A DNA stretch of 64,000 nucleotides, taken from positions 201,601 to 265,600 of the forward strand of contig NZ_BSTQ01000008.1 of the NCBI RefSeq assembly GCF_030269605.1, given 5' to 3'. The translations under genes and the position numbers were made by a program. Numbering within the stretch: position 1 is the stretch's first letter; every line of letters starts with the position of its first letter. This document shows positions 63,573 to 64,000 of this stretch, one piece after another. Origin of the DNA: Lentzea sp. NBRC 105346. GTDB taxonomy: Bacteria; Actinomycetota; Actinomycetes; Mycobacteriales; Pseudonocardiaceae. The notes beneath the pieces were generated by a model. The model was given only the letters and a program-made list of their open reading frames with translations. It did not search any database and was not told the origin of the DNA.

Positions 63573-64000
63573 ATGAGTGGGCGTCGCGCCGAGTTGCTCG
63601 CGCTGGCCGCTTCGATGTTCGCGGAACGCGGCTTCGGCCAGACGACCGTCCGCGACATCGCGGACGCGGCGGGCATCCTGTCCGGCAGCCTCTACCACCA
63701 CTTCGACTCCAAGGAGTCCATGGTGGACGAGATCCTGCGGACCTTCCTCGACGAGCTGTTCGGCCGGTACGCGGAGATCGTCGAGGCGAAACTGGGGCCG
63801 CGCCGGACGCTCGACGAGGTCGTGGTCGCGTCGTTCGAGGCGATCGACCACCGCCACGCCGAGGTCGCGATCTACCAGAACGAGTCGAAGCATCTCGCCC
63901 AGTTCGAGCGGTTCTCCTACCTGCACGACCGCAACGTGGAGTTCCGCAAGCTGTGGACCGTGCTGCTGGAGGACGGCGTCCGCGCCGGCGTCTTCCGCGC
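63573..64000 (+). CDS. kstR2: TetR family repressor, KstR2-like (runs off the window)
   Basis: The first 142 residues are in the window. They include the TetR helix-turn-helix (LLALAASMFAERGFGQTTVR, DIADAAGILSGSLYHHFDSKES) and then VASFEAIDHRHAEVAIYQNESKHLAQFERFSYL, which closely recalls mycobacterial KstR2 as I remember it. ATG at 63573 has GAAGGAA seven bases upstream. Location beside fadE30/SDR and the matching operator at 61682 support the name. The C-terminus lies beyond the end of the sequence. Confidence 0.88.
   Translation, partial: MSGRRAELLALAASMFAERGFGQTTVRDIADAAGILSGSLYHHFDSKESMVDEILRTFLDELFGRYAEIVEAKLGPRRTLDEVVVASFEAIDHRHAEVAIYQNESKHLAQFERFSYLHDRNVEFRKLWTVLLEDGVRAGVFR

Overview
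The window is high-GC DNA packed with short-gap and overlapping genes. It looks like a chromosome segment of a filamentous actinomycete, probably Pseudonocardiaceae (Lentzea/Saccharothrix-like is a guess). The signs are uniformly high GC, GTG and TTG starts, ATGA/GTGA stop-start overlaps, and actinobacterial families: family 2B encapsulins, DUF4360, DUF5937, SCO6745 and a KstR2-type sterol regulon. No rRNA, tRNA, phage module, IS element or CRISPR array was recognised.

Layout. (1) 23-6968, minus strand: a terpenoid nanocompartment operon, read in the order shell B, terpene cyclase 2, terpene cyclase 1, shell A, polyprenyl diphosphate synthase, ispH. Adjacent genes mostly overlap. An AraC regulator and a VOC protein are divergent from it (7339-8639). 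(2) 8686-10139: a 2-keto-3-deoxygluconate kinase/aldolase pair. (3) 10300-21101: secreted proteins (DPBB-like, two DUF4360, GH6, lipase, PAF-AH-like esterase), a PP2C/Ser-Thr kinase pair, gamma-glutamyltransferase, aminotransferase and TetR. (4) 21219-26810: a two-component system, a one-domain voltage-gated channel, and a neutral ceramidase next to a GntR regulator. (5) 26840-27960: about 1.1 kb of G-rich minisatellite DNA. (6) 27987-37798: orphan trpBA with a SnoaL-like protein, a 1,819-residue single-chain acyl-CoA carboxylase flanked by two paralogous small proteins, a SRPBCC protein and an HNH lipoprotein. (7) 37866-41230: an nSTAND/WD40 protein divergent from a DUF5937 regulator. (8) 41308-49168: a sugar-type ABC transporter with a PhyH dioxygenase and a Tat-exported beta-propeller amidohydrolase. 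(9) 49280-55970: STAS and SCO6745 proteins, a complete mannose-family PTS (IIB, IIC, IID, IIA) ending in a ceramidase-like hydrolase, and a patatin. (10) 56499-64000: acyl-CoA dehydrogenases, hydratase, ligase, SDR and TetR arranged like the mycobacterial KstR2 (HIP, sterol C/D-ring) regulon. A perfect KstR2-type operator lies between the divergent arms.

The strongest candidate for an unusual system is the encapsulin operon. Two different cyclic-nucleotide-domain shell proteins bracket two single-domain terpene cyclases. One cyclase resembles the N-terminal half of geosmin synthase; the other shares features of the C-terminal half. Both end in the same short tail, a plausible cargo-loading signal. 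The operon also carries the prenyl synthase and the last MEP-pathway enzyme. A second notable feature is a 54-bp palindromic repeat with CTAG ends. One copy closes two convergent genes; another sits in frame inside a FadE33-like gene.
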